From assembly GCF_000337835.1 (NCBI RefSeq), contig NZ_AOLM01000016.1, forward strand, positions 1 to 64,000: 64,000 bases of DNA, read 5' to 3'. Made by a program: the position numbers and the translations under genes. The stretch's first letter is position 1. Every line of letters starts with the position of its first letter. The notes beneath the pieces were generated by a model. That model saw only the letters and a list, made by a program, of their open reading frames with translations. It had not been told where the DNA came from and did no database searches. Below, in pieces: positions 1 through 7,855 of this stretch. Source of the DNA: Haloferax sulfurifontis ATCC BAA-897. Its GTDB lineage: Archaea; Halobacteriota; Halobacteria; Halobacteriales; Haloferacaceae.

Positions 1-872
1 GCGGCCTCCGCGAGCGACGGGCCGCCCGCCCCGAAGGTCGGGCTCGTCGCGTCGGTCTCGGTCGCGTGGACGTAGTCGGCTCCGGCGGCCGACAGCGCCT
101 CGAAGAAGACCGCGGCCGCCTCTTCGCCCTCGGGCCACTCGTAGTCGCCGTCGGTCACTTTCTCCTGCGAGACGCGGACGCCGACGACGAACTCCTCGGG
201 GACCGCGTCGGCGACCGCCGAAAGGACCTCGGCCGGGAATTTGACTCGGGACTCGGGACCGCCACCGTACTCGTCGTCGCGCCGGTTCGCGTCGGCCGCG
301 AGGAACTCGTTGAGCAGGTAGCCGTTCGCGCCGTGGAGTTCCACGCCGTCGAAGCCGGCTTCGACCGCGTTCCGCGCCGCCCGAACGAATCCTTCGCGGA
401 CGGTTTCGAGGTCGGTCTCGTCGGCCGCCTTCGGGACCGCGAACTCCCCGCTCCCGCCGTAGGCTTCGGCCTTCTGGCCGTCGGGCTGGACCGCGGAGGG
501 CGCGAGCGTCCGGTCGCCATCGAGGTGGGTGTTCCCCTGCGACTGCGCCCCGGCGTGCATCAACTGCGCGAAAATCGGCGTGTCGACCTCGTGGACGGCG
601 TCCGTGACGTTCGTCCACGCCTCGACGTGGTCGCCGGTGACGAGCCCCGGCTGGTTCAGGTAACCCTGACTGTACGCGTCGTCCGTGTAGACGCCCTCGG
701 TGACGAGAAAGCCGAAGCCGCCGTCGGCGAACTTCCGGTAGTAGTGGGCCATCTCGTTGGTCGCCAGCCCCTCGTCGGTGGCGCTGATGCGCGTCATCGG
801 AGCCAACCCGACTCGGTTGGAAAGCGACAGGTCGTTCAGGCTCGTCGCGTCGAACAGCGCGTCGTCGGTCAT
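1..872 (-). CDS. NADH:flavin oxidoreductase (Old Yellow Enzyme family), 3' end cut by window edge
   Basis: The reading frame runs from an ATG at 872 leftward off the window, giving about 290 residues; family members are about 360, so roughly 70 C-terminal residues are missing. The protein opens with a TIM-barrel OYE start (SNRVGLAPMTR), followed by the FMN/substrate region AQLMHAG and the family signature FDGVELHGANGYLLNEF. OYE enzymes use FMN and NAD(P)H to reduce activated double bonds; the physiological substrate here cannot be inferred. It is transcribed away from the window and is separated by about 110 bases from the polD1 stop codon. The family call is firm; the substrate is unknown. 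Confidence 0.85.
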   Translation of the reverse strand, partial: MTDDALFDATSLNDLSLSNRVGLAPMTRISATDEGLATNEMAHYYRKFADGGFGFLVTEGVYTDDAYSQGYLNQPGLVTGDHVEAWTNVTDAVHEVDTPIFAQLMHAGAQSQGNTHLDGDRTLAPSAVQPDGQKAEAYGGSGEFAVPKAADETDLETVREGFVRAARNAVEAGFDGVELHGANGYLLNEFLAADANRRDDEYGGGPESRVKFPAEVLSAVADAVPEEFVVGVRVSQEKVTDGDYEWPEGEEAAAVFFEALSAAGADYVHATETDATSPTFGAGGPSLAEA

Positions 873-980
873 CACCGACTCTGTGCGCGTCGCCCATAAA
901 AAGCGACGGCGGAATGGTCCCGGTCGCCGCACATCCGGCGTGCTAACGGGGCGCATTCGAGTCTGAGACGGGCCGCCGCC

Positions 981-2597
981 TCAGGAGAACTTCCGAACCG
1001 TCATGTTCAGCGTGTCGAGGTCGACGATGGGCGCGTAACCGGCGTCGGGGTCGATGTTGACGGACTTCTGGAAGTCGGTCTGGGCCTGCCAGCAACCGGA
1101 GTTGACCGCGAGGACGTTGTGGTACTTGCCCCAGCCGAGCTTGTGGACGTGGCCGGTGTGGAAGATATCGGGGACGTCCTCCATGACGAGATAGTCGAGT
1201 TCCTCCGGCGCGAGGCGGGTGTGACCCCCGAACTGCGGCGCGACGTGGCGCTTTTTCAGGAGTTGGTACATCGCCTTGTGCGGCTCGTCGTAGCTCGCCT
1301 TGTCCGCCGGCAGTTCGGCGATGACCTCGTCGAGCGAGACGCCGTGGTACATGAGCACGTTGACGCCTTCGAGCGTGACCATCGAGGGGTTGCTCGTGAT
1401 GCGGGCGTCGTGGGCCGACATGATGTCGCGGAGTTCGTCGTCGAAGCCGGGTTGGGGCTCCGCGAGTCGGACCGCGTCGTGGTTGCCCGGAATCATCACG
1501 ATGTCGAGGTCGCCGGGCACCGATTTGAGGTGCTCGGAGAACGCCTCGTACTGCTCGTAGATGTCGATGACGTCGAGTTCCTCGTCCTGATTCGGGTAGA
1601 CGCCGACGCCCTCGACCATGTCGCCGGCGATGAGGAGATACTCGATGCGCTCTGCCTCCTCGGTGTGGAGCCAGTCGGCGAAGCGGTTCCACGCGCCGGC
1701 CATGAACTCCTGACTGCCGACGTGTACGTCCGAGATGAGCGCCGCCTGCACGTCCCTGTCGGCGGTGTTGGGGCGGTGGCTCCGCGGCACGTCGGGGAAG
1801 TGCATCGAGTCCACGAAGAGGATGCCCGCGTCGCCCGACAGCGTCCCCTGCACCGCGATGCACTCGTCCATGAGGAGTTCGTCGACGTAGCCCGCGATGT
1901 CCTTGTCCTTCATCACGAGACAGGGGAACGTCCCCGTCGTGTCTTCGAGGTCGATAATCCAGTGACCGCTCTTCGTGGACCGAACGTCGTCGACGAGGCC
2001 GATGAGTTCCGCGTCCTCGCCGCCGGACATGTTCGAGATGGCCTTCGCGGGACGGTGGTTGACGCGCCCGCGGAGCATCTTCGAGAGCTTCTCGTAGCGG
2101 TCGCGGAACACCTTCACGAAGTCGTCGTACTCGCCGGTCCCCGTCGACTGCCCGGTCATGTCGTTGGCGATTTCGAGGGAGCGAAGCGCCGGGTCGACGT
2201 TCCGACCGCCCGAGCTCACCTTCGCTTCGGCTGGAGTCGATTGAGAGGTGTGAGCCGCGTTGTCGTGCGATGTTGCATCAGAAACAGAGGGGTCTGACGC
2301 GGCGGTGTGGGACGCGGCGGCGTCGGATGCGGCGGCGTCCGCGGCGGTCGGAACCGTCGGTTCGGTTCCCGGCGGGTCCGCGGCGGGGGCGGAGGCGAGC
2401 ACCTCGCGGACGTGGTCGGCGGTGATGCGAAGCGCGTCGTCCGGGGCGGCTTCGACGACGCGGGCGAGGGTTCGGCCGGGGTCGTCGGAGCCGGCGATGA
2501 GTGTCACGGCCTCGCGTTCGGCGTTGTAGCCGCGACCGACGAGCGCCCGGACGATGCGCGCCGGCGTCTCCAGTGGCACACCCGGAGTGTGCGACAC
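981..2597 (-). CDS. polD1: DNA polymerase D small subunit DP1 (3'-5' exonuclease)
   Basis: A 538-residue protein with the layout of archaeal PolD small subunits: an N-terminal helical domain (1-70), an Ala/Ser/Asp-rich linker (about 72-128), an OB fold (about 185-270) and a C-terminal calcineurin-like phosphoesterase. The metal-binding motifs are all present: Asp290-x-His292, Gly-Asp 325-326, GNHD 371-374, His418 and GHVH 482-485, so the Mre11-like proofreading nuclease should be active. It partners with the large subunit DP2, which is not in this window, to form the euryarchaeal replicative polymerase PolD. The gene lies 1 kb from orc1 on the same strand as orc1 and opposite to sec11. The ATG at 2597 is 60 bases from the divergent sec11 start, so the two genes share a promoter region. 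Confidence 0.95.
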   Translation of the reverse strand: MSHTPGVPLETPARIVRALVGRGYNAEREAVTLIAGSDDPGRTLARVVEAAPDDALRITADHVREVLASAPAADPPGTEPTVPTAADAAASDAAASHTAASDPSVSDATSHDNAAHTSQSTPAEAKVSSGGRNVDPALRSLEIANDMTGQSTGTGEYDDFVKVFRDRYEKLSKMLRGRVNHRPAKAISNMSGGEDAELIGLVDDVRSTKSGHWIIDLEDTTGTFPCLVMKDKDIAGYVDELLMDECIAVQGTLSGDAGILFVDSMHFPDVPRSHRPNTADRDVQAALISDVHVGSQEFMAGAWNRFADWLHTEEAERIEYLLIAGDMVEGVGVYPNQDEELDVIDIYEQYEAFSEHLKSVPGDLDIVMIPGNHDAVRLAEPQPGFDDELRDIMSAHDARITSNPSMVTLEGVNVLMYHGVSLDEVIAELPADKASYDEPHKAMYQLLKKRHVAPQFGGHTRLAPEELDYLVMEDVPDIFHTGHVHKLGWGKYHNVLAVNSGCWQAQTDFQKSVNIDPDAGYAPIVDLDTLNMTVRKFS

Positions 2598-2657
2598 GCG
2601 GCAAAAAGGATGCCGAAACCCAGAACGTTGAAACCCGGTCCGGGTAAACTGGGAGTG

Positions 2658-3524
2658 ATGAGTGACGACGACGGCCGCCCCCCCTCCCCCGACCCGCGGC
2701 TCGGTCCCGCCTCCGACGAAGGCGTGCTAACTCGGCTTCGGACGGCAGAGGAGGGGCCGCTTCTGTTCGTCCGCGAAATCCTGACGAGCGCGCTCGCCGT
2801 GTTGGCCGTCGGGTTGCTCCTGTTCGCGGTGAGCGGCGTGTGGCCGCCGATGGTCGCCGTCGAAAGCGGGAGCATGGAACCGCACATGTACAAAGGCGAC
2901 CTCGTGTTCATCACGGGGCCGGAGCGATACGCCCCCGACTCGGCGGTCGAGGGGACCGCCGTCGTCACGGCCGAGACAGGTGCCGAAGTCGACTACCGGA
3001 AGTTCGGCGGGCCCGGAAGCGTCATCGTCTACGACGACCCCGGCGCCCGCGGCCCCCCGATTATCCACCGGGCGATGCTCTGGGTCGAGGACGGCGAGAA
3101 CTGGTACGACAGGGCGAACCCCGAGTACATGGCCGCCGACAACTGCCGGGAACTCGCCAACTGCCCCGCCGAGTACAGCGGCTTCATCACGAAAGGCGAC
3201 AACAACCCGCGGTACGACCAGGTGAGCGGCATCGCCGACCCGGTCCGCCCCGAGTGGGTCCAAGGCGTCGCGCGAATCCGCATCCCGCTTCTCGGGTGGG
3301 TTCGACTGACGCTCGCCAACTCGATGGCGACGACGACGCCGGTCGCGCCGGCCCCTGTCGAACTCGTCGACGTGACGACGATGGAGACGGCGGCTCCCGA
3401 CGTGTCGACGACGAACGCGGCGGGAGGCGACGCGCCGGCGACGACGGCACCGCTTCAGGTCGAGCCGCCGGAGCTATCGGAACCATCGGCGACATCGGCG
3501 CGAGCCGACGCGCTCGCGGCGTGA
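2658..3524 (+). CDS. sec11: Sec11-type signal peptidase I
   Basis: A 288-residue type I signal peptidase. One N-terminal membrane segment (about 38-60) is followed at once by box SGSMEP with the catalytic Ser72; His137 (in IIHR) replaces the bacterial lysine, as in archaeal and ER Sec11 enzymes, and Asp181 lies in KGDNNP. It removes Sec signal peptides on the outer face of the membrane. A longer frame exists upstream, but ATG 2658 follows a GGGAGTG ribosome-binding-like stretch and gives the expected short cytosolic tail. The C-terminal 70 residues are a Thr/Ala/Pro-rich tail after a second hydrophobic patch near 215-225. It is convergent with orc1 (54 bases apart) and divergent from polD1. 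Haloferax volcanii has two Sec11 paralogues; which one this is cannot be settled here. Confidence 0.92.
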   Translation: MSDDDGRPPSPDPRLGPASDEGVLTRLRTAEEGPLLFVREILTSALAVLAVGLLLFAVSGVWPPMVAVESGSMEPHMYKGDLVFITGPERYAPDSAVEGTAVVTAETGAEVDYRKFGGPGSVIVYDDPGARGPPIIHRAMLWVEDGENWYDRANPEYMAADNCRELANCPAEYSGFITKGDNNPRYDQVSGIADPVRPEWVQGVARIRIPLLGWVRLTLANSMATTTPVAPAPVELVDVTTMETAAPDVSTTNAAGGDAPATTAPLQVEPPELSEPSATSARADALAA

Positions 3525-3565
3525 CGCGGGAAAAGTAACAGAGTCGGCGTCGGACTTCGCGGACT

Positions 3566-3575
3566 TCGTTTTTCA
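3566..3575 (+). terminator. T-tract terminator between sec11 and orc1
   Basis: A run of five T in a GC-rich context lies 45 bases after the sec11 stop. Oligo-T without a required hairpin is the usual haloarchaeal termination signal. The gap is convergent, so a terminator is expected here. Confidence 0.4.
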
Positions 3576-3578
3576 GTC

Positions 3579-5285
3579 TCAGTTGTCGAACCGCGCCTGC
3601 ACGAACGGCTGTGCGCTCTCGATGTCGCCGAGACGGGAGTCCGTCAGCAAAACGGCCTCGGTCTCGTCGATGGGGACAGAAAGGCTGATTTCCTTGGTTC
3701 GGCCGTAGCGACCCTTCGAGACGACGACGGCGTTGACGATGCCGAGCATGTCGAGTTCCGAGATGAGGTCGGTGACGCGGCGCTGGGTCAGCACGTCGGC
3801 GTCGATCTCCTCGCAGAGGCGCTTGTAGATGTTGAACACCTCGCCGGTGTTGATGTTGCGAACGCCGTTTTTCTCCAGGAGGATGATGGCGAAGAGGACG
3901 ATTTTCGACTGCGTGGGCAGGGTGCGGACGACCTCGACAACGCGGTCGAGTTCGATTTTGTCCTGCGCCTGTCGGACGTGGGCCTCCTCGACGGTGTCGG
4001 CCTGCCCGCGCTCCGCGAGTTCGCCGGCCGTGCGGAGCAGGTCGAGCGCGCGCCGGGCGTCGCCGTGTTCCTGCGCGGCGAACGCGGCGCACAGCGGAAT
4101 CACGTCGTCGGTGAGCGCGCCGGGCTTGAACGCCACGTCGGCGCGGTGCTGGAGGATGTCGCGGAGCTGGTTGGCGTCGTACGGCGGGAAGACGATTTCC
4201 TCCTCGCCGAGGCTCGACTTGACACGGGGGTCGAGGAAGTCGGTGAACTTCAGGTCGTTCGAGATGCCCATGATGGAGATGCGGGAGTTGTCGAGTTCGG
4301 AGTTCATCCGCGAGAGGTTGTAGAGCGTGTCGTCGCCCGACTTCTCGACCAGTTTGTCGATTTCGTCGAGCATGATGACGACCACCCGCTCCTTGTAGTC
4401 GACGGCGTCGAAGAACGTCGTGTAGACGCGGTCGGTCGGCCACCCGGTCATCGGCACCGTCTCCATCTCGTCGGCGTCGTCGTCGAGTTCCGCCGCGCGC
4501 TCGTCGATTTCGGCGATGGAGTCGTACGGCGTGTCCGCGAGAGCGTTGGGGTCTTCGGTCGCCCGCGTGCGCATCTCGTCGAGGCGCTCCTGTTCGGCCT
4601 CGATGCGCTCGACGTTCTTCTCGATGAACTTGTTGGCGAGCTGGGCGAGCACGCGGTACTGCGTGTCGGTCACCTCGCAGTTGATGTACTCGACCTCGCA
4701 GGGCACGTCGTACTTCTGGGAGGTGGATTCGAGCTCCTGACTGACGAACTTCGCGCTCGCGGTCTTGCCGGTCCCGGTCTTCCCGTAGATGAGGATGTTC
4801 GACGGCGTCTCCCCGCGCAGGGCGGAGACGAGAATCGTCGCCATCTGGTTTATCTGGTCGGTCCGGTGGGGGAGTTCGTGCGGGGTGTACGACGGGCGGA
4901 GGACCTCCTTGTTCTCGAAAATCGGCTCGCCGGCGAGGAGGTCGTCGAACAGCCCTTTCGACCCCTCGTCGTCGTTGAGCACGACCTTGTCGAGGCCGAC
5001 GTCGGGGTCTTTGTGCTGGTCGAGGTCCCCGTCGGGCGCGTCGGCGTCGGGGCCGATGCTCGCCTGAATGTCGATGTCTTCGGGGGACACGTCCTCGTCG
5101 TCCTCGGGGGAGACGCTCTCTTCGGAGGATACGTCGTCCGCGGCGGAAGAGCCGTCGGCAGGCGCGTCGCCGTCGGACGCGTCGGTACTCGGTGCGCCGG
5201 GGTCGGCGTCCGCGACGATGTCGTCCGACCTGCTGTCCCCGGCTCCCTCTCGTGTGCCGCCTCTCGGATTCTCTTCCTCGTCCAT
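3579..5285 (-). CDS. orc1: Orc1/Cdc6 replication initiator next to the origin
   Basis: A 568-residue AAA+ initiator. Walker A GKTGTGKT is at 168-175, Walker B VVIMLDEID at 302-310, sensor 1 near ISNDL (341-345), sensor 2 GDARRALDLL at 408-417, and a C-terminal winged helix occupies about 450-568. Orc1 binds ORB sequences as origin recogniser and helicase loader. The first about 110 residues are a very acidic low-complexity extension, and a charged insertion (about 224-285) lies between Walker A and Walker B, making the protein longer than the usual roughly 400-residue archaeal Orc1. It is transcribed away from the origin. An ORB site begins only 8 bases upstream of the ATG (5293-5313), which suggests autoregulation. 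Confidence 0.96.
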   Translation of the reverse strand: MDEEENPRGGTREGAGDSRSDDIVADADPGAPSTDASDGDAPADGSSAADDVSSEESVSPEDDEDVSPEDIDIQASIGPDADAPDGDLDQHKDPDVGLDKVVLNDDEGSKGLFDDLLAGEPIFENKEVLRPSYTPHELPHRTDQINQMATILVSALRGETPSNILIYGKTGTGKTASAKFVSQELESTSQKYDVPCEVEYINCEVTDTQYRVLAQLANKFIEKNVERIEAEQERLDEMRTRATEDPNALADTPYDSIAEIDERAAELDDDADEMETVPMTGWPTDRVYTTFFDAVDYKERVVVIMLDEIDKLVEKSGDDTLYNLSRMNSELDNSRISIMGISNDLKFTDFLDPRVKSSLGEEEIVFPPYDANQLRDILQHRADVAFKPGALTDDVIPLCAAFAAQEHGDARRALDLLRTAGELAERGQADTVEEAHVRQAQDKIELDRVVEVVRTLPTQSKIVLFAIILLEKNGVRNINTGEVFNIYKRLCEEIDADVLTQRRVTDLISELDMLGIVNAVVVSKGRYGRTKEISLSVPIDETEAVLLTDSRLGDIESAQPFVQARFDN

Positions 5286-5292
5286 CGTGAAT

Positions 5293-5313
5293 ACCCCTTT
5301 GTTTCAAGTGGAA
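5293..5313 (-). promoter_or_regulatory. ORB 1, at the orc1 start
   Basis: Read on the minus strand this is TTCCAC-TT-GAAAC-AAA-GGGGT, a perfect match to the consensus formed by the other sites here. It ends 8 bases before the orc1 ATG, so bound Orc1 would cover its own core promoter or transcription start. Confidence 0.9.
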
Positions 5314-5341
5314 TTGTCGCCCCAAATCGGCGCATAGGGTG

Positions 5342-5372
5342 TGTGAAGCCGGAGATAGTCGGCATTTTCACA
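5342..5372. repeat. Inverted repeat upstream of orc1
   Basis: TGTGAA-GCCG pairs with CGGC-TTCACA across an 8-base loop, with three unpaired bases (ATT) on one arm. It would form a stem of ten pairs. It lies 57-87 bases upstream of the orc1 start codon and could be an operator or an RNA structure in the orc1 leader. Confidence 0.5.
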
Positions 5373-5657
5373 TCACGCCGAAGAAGGCGATTCCAGATGA
5401 TGCAAAGGAACCAAACGAACAGTCGGTACAAAAATCTTACTTCTCCGACTCGTCTGCCGTCGTTCGACCAGAACTCGGGGGGTCGGGACCGTTTCAACAC
5501 GAACAGTCGCGATATCGTCGGAGGCGACGGCTGTAGTAAGTGGGCGCTCGTCGGTCGACCGAGAAGCGAATAGACGAACGCTCAGTTGCGGAGTCGCCGA
5601 GCGACCGGACGAAGAAGACATGTGGGCGAGGTTGGTCATCGAATCGAGAACCTTCTC

Positions 5658-5722
5658 GAACCACGGCGAGTCGAACGAGACGAACGAAAGACGCACTAGG
5701 TCGAACGAACCACGGCGAGTCG
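5658..5722. repeat. Direct repeat in the left part of the origin
   Basis: The 16-mer GAACCACGGCGAGTCG occurs at 5658-5673 and again at 5707-5722, 49 bases apart, within a stretch rich in CGAACGA and CGAGTCG words. Its function is unknown. It may be a remnant duplication or a protein-binding array. Confidence 0.5.
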
Positions 5723-5900
5723 GACGAAGACGCGCCGAGTCGCACCAAGTCGAGACGGGTCGGGCCGTCAGAGTTGTACTCGGCTCTGACGACCGACGGT
5801 TCCGAGTCGAGTCTGCGGTTCACGCGAACCGACAATCGGAGGCAGTTAGAGTGGAACTCAGCGTGTGGGTGGCGTCCGACGAGAAAAATCGGTGGGCCGA

Positions 5901-5921
5901 ACCCCCCTGTTTCGAGTGGAG
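5901..5921 (-). promoter_or_regulatory. ORB 2
   Basis: On the minus strand this reads CTCCAC-TC-GAAAC-AGG-GGGGT, a full match in the GAAAC and GGGGT cores with C instead of T at the first position, as in ORB 5. Confidence 0.88.
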
Positions 5922-5979
5922 ACGGCGAAAACACGCTTTTCGAAAAATCGGGAGATAGAACGGTTCTCGTCGCTGTCTA

Positions 5980-6000
5980 ACCCCTCGGTTTCCTGTGCAA
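5980..6000 (-). promoter_or_regulatory. ORB 3 (one mismatch)
   Basis: On the minus strand this reads TTGCAC-AG-GAAAC-CGA-GGGGT. Only the fourth base differs from the consensus. Confidence 0.8.
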
Positions 6001-6019
6001 TTAAGTGGTGGTTCTCCAG

Positions 6020-6040
6020 TTCGACGGGAAACGCCTGGGT
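6020..6040 (+). promoter_or_regulatory. ORB 4 (degenerate, opposite orientation)
   Basis: This reads TTCGAC-GG-GAAAC-GCC-TGGGT, with two mismatches. It faces ORB 5 with 14 bases between them, so the two form an inverted pair on the left side of the unwinding element. Confidence 0.6.
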
Positions 6041-6054
6041 GTCGATAGCCCCAC

Positions 6055-6075
6055 ACCCCTTCGTTTCAGGTGGAG
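6055..6075 (-). promoter_or_regulatory. ORB 5, left flank of the unwinding element
   Basis: On the minus strand this reads CTCCAC-CT-GAAAC-GAA-GGGGT. It is followed at 6085 by a G-string and then the AT-rich element. With ORB 6 it forms the inverted pair that brackets the unwinding site. Confidence 0.92.
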
Positions 6076-6104
6076 CCGTGAACAGGTGGGTGGGGGGTCT
6101 CGTT

Positions 6105-6207
6105 GGTCTTTGTATAGCGGTGGTTTTATTACGCATATTCGCCAACCAAACCCGTAGTGAAGGAAAAGTAGATATTATTACATCCTTTCTATATTCAATT
6201 AACACTC
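6105..6207. other. AT-rich DNA unwinding element
   Basis: A stretch far more AT-rich than its surroundings: by hand count only 13 of the 50 bases at 6156-6205 are G or C. It is centred between ORB 5 and ORB 6 and the two G-strings, the place where Orc1-driven melting is expected. Confidence 0.88.
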
Positions 6208-6225
6208 GACCGCCGTCTAGCGGTC
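6208..6225. repeat. 6-bp hairpin at the right edge of the unwinding element
   Basis: GACCGC and GCGGTC are perfect complements around the 6-base loop CGTCTA. The hairpin sits between the AT-rich core and the right G-string. It could fix the boundary of melted DNA or be a single-strand start signal; this is inference. Confidence 0.5.
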
Positions 6226-6250
6226 TCCCCCCACCCACCCCTTCGGCCCG

Positions 6251-6271
6251 TTCCACCCGAAACGAAGGGGT
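6251..6271 (+). promoter_or_regulatory. ORB 6, right flank of the unwinding element
   Basis: This reads TTCCAC-CC-GAAAC-GAA-GGGGT and matches the consensus perfectly. It is the only strong ORB on the right side of the AT-rich element and points opposite to ORBs 1, 2, 3 and 5. Confidence 0.93.
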
Positions 6272-6766
6272 GGGGGTGTCACCCGACGACTGTTTCGAAC
6301 CCGACTGCTTAGCGCCCCGACCGTTTCGCGTCCGTGGGAACAACCCACTCCGTCTCGACGCGACTGCTGACGTGATGTCGGGCCGTGTCGAACCCGGTTC
6401 AGTGGTATCGGACCGTTCTCCGAGTTTCACGAGCACCGACCGGCACTGCGTGAGAGCCACCGCTCGGCAGGCGTTCGAGATTCGCACGCGTACGCTCGAA
6501 GTAACAGTTATTCGGGCGACGACCGCGGAGTCGGCCCAACTCGGTTTCGTCTCGTCTCGTCCGTTCGATACGCCATGACCGGTCGTTGACAGGCCGAATA
6601 TTCTCGCTCGACGCCGGCTCACCGAGTCGGCCACCGACTTTGCCGGCCCTTTCTGTCGTCTTGTCTCCCACGTGACTGGTGTCTGACGTAGTGCTTAAGT
6701 GAGTCCGGTTGGGTGATACCTCCATACGCCCTCCACGACGCGTTCGGGAGGTGCGGGAGGCCCAGG

Positions 6767-7408
6767 ATGGGACTGCTCACAGATTTAAGAGACAGCATCT
6801 CACGAGTCGTCGACCGGCTCTTTTCGGAGAGCGAGCCGAAGCGGATCGGTATATATGGCCCGCCCAACGCCGGGAAGACGACTCTCGCAAACCGTATCGC
6901 CCGTGACTGGACCGGTGACGCCATCGGTCCCGAGAGCCACATCCCTCACGAGACTCGCCGCGCCAGGCGGAAGGAGAACGTCGAAATCGAGCGGAACGGC
7001 AAGAAAGTCACCATCGATATCGTCGACACGCCGGGTGTCACGACGAAAGTCGATTACAAGGAGTTCCTCGAACACGACATGGAGAAGGACGACGCCGTCC
7101 GCCGGTCCCGCGAGGCGACCGAGGGCGTCGCCGAGGCCATGCACTGGCTCCGCGAGGACGTCGACGGCGTCATCTACGTGCTCGACAGTACGAAAGACCC
7201 GATTTCGCAGGTCAACACGATGCTCATCGGCATCATCGAGAGCCAGGACCTGCCCGTGCTCATCTTCGCGAACAAGATCGACCTCGAAGAGGCGAACGTC
7301 GAGCGCATCGCGAACGCGTACCCCCAGCACGAAACAGTCGAGTTGTCAGCGCTCGAAGGGGAGAACATGGACGAAGTGTACGCCAAAATCGCGGAGTACT
7401 TCGCGTGA
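6767..7408 (+). CDS. oapA: Origin-associated Era-like GTPase OapA
   Basis: A 213-residue Ras-like GTPase. G1 is GPPNAGKTT (31-39), G3 is DTPG (87-90), G4 is NKID (near 162) and G5 is SALEG (near 193). An Arg/Glu-rich stretch around residue 65 occupies the switch I region. ATG 6767 is chosen over an in-frame ATG 54 bases upstream because it follows GGAGG at a proper distance and gives the MGLLTDLRD start. It is first in a tight operon with oapB (6 bases later) and oapC. In haloarchaeal genomes I recall this gene being annotated as an origin-associated protein because it always sits beside oriC and orc1. Its role in replication is unproven; regulation of initiation is a reasonable guess. Confidence 0.88.
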   Translation: MGLLTDLRDSISRVVDRLFSESEPKRIGIYGPPNAGKTTLANRIARDWTGDAIGPESHIPHETRRARRKENVEIERNGKKVTIDIVDTPGVTTKVDYKEFLEHDMEKDDAVRRSREATEGVAEAMHWLREDVDGVIYVLDSTKDPISQVNTMLIGIIESQDLPVLIFANKIDLEEANVERIANAYPQHETVELSALEGENMDEVYAKIAEYFA

Positions 7409-7414
7409 TTCACC

Positions 7415-7807
7415 ATGCCTGAAGCAACCGCCTCCGACAACGGCACCGACGGGGTCCAGATAGACCTCTTCAGCGGGAATCGGATGGCAAACCTCACGAG
7501 CATGGAGAAGATTCGGCTCATCCTCGACGGCGTCCGCGACGGCAACATCGTCATCCTCGAAGAGGGCCTCTCGCCCGACGAGGAGTCGAAGCTCATCGAG
7601 GTCACGATGGCCGAGATAAGCCCCGACGAGTTCAACGGTATCGAAATCGAGACGTATCCGCGCTCGCAGACCGCAGACCAGAGCTTCCTCGACCGGCTCA
7701 TGGGCCGACAGTCGACCCAGAAGCTCACGGTCATCGGTCCGGCGAACCAGATTCAGACGCTCCACAAGGACGAGAACCTCATCAGCGCGCTCGTCTCCCG
7801 AAAATAG
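7415..7807 (+). CDS. oapB: Origin-associated protein OapB (DUF2073-like)
   Basis: A 130-residue acidic protein with a conserved core from about residue 20 to the end (NLTSMEKIRLILDGVRDGNIVILEEGLSPDEESKLIE, cited in part). The core alternates helices and strands, with no membrane segment and no cysteines. It matches the DUF2073 family as I recall it. It starts 6 bases after oapA and ends 48 bases before oapC, so it is co-transcribed with both. Its biochemical function is unknown. Conserved linkage to a GTPase suggests an effector or partner of OapA. Confidence 0.82.
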   Translation: MPEATASDNGTDGVQIDLFSGNRMANLTSMEKIRLILDGVRDGNIVILEEGLSPDEESKLIEVTMAEISPDEFNGIEIETYPRSQTADQSFLDRLMGRQSTQKLTVIGPANQIQTLHKDENLISALVSRK

Positions 7808-7855
7808 GGGGTCCCACGAACGCCCTCACGCGCCATCCGGCGCTACCATCCACCA

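Larger units (their letters stand above)
6085..6240. repeat. Inverted G-strings flanking the AT-rich element
   Basis: GGTGGGTGGGGGG at 6085-6097 is matched by its complement CCCCCCACCCACC at 6227-6239. The arms lie just inside ORB 5 and ORB 6 and just outside the AT-rich element. Paired G-strings are a recognised feature of haloarchaeal origins. Confidence 0.85.
5286..6766. other. Chromosomal replication origin region (oriC), no genes
   Basis: This 1.48-kb stretch between orc1 and oapA holds no credible gene. Frames that happen to be open here are Arg/Ser-rich artefacts. It contains six sites matching TTCCAC-N2-GAAAC-N3-GGGGT with zero or one core mismatch, in both orientations around an AT-rich element at 6105-6207, two inverted G-strings and a 6-bp hairpin. 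This is the architecture known for haloarchaeal origins next to orc1. The left third (about 5320-5880) has an inverted repeat near orc1 and CGAAC/CGAGTCG-rich repeats, but no ORB. Confidence 0.92.

Noticed and set aside
3187-5325. A 712-codon open frame antisense to sec11 and in another frame of orc1, rich in Arg.
   Set aside because: It overlaps two clear genes. Its composition (Arg, Gly, His) is the shadow of high-GC codon bias, unlike the acidic proteome here.
5540-6634. Several open frames of 100-260 codons across the origin.
   Set aside because: Arg/Ser-rich products, no start signals, no family and overlap with ORB and AT-rich elements. They are chance frames in non-coding DNA.
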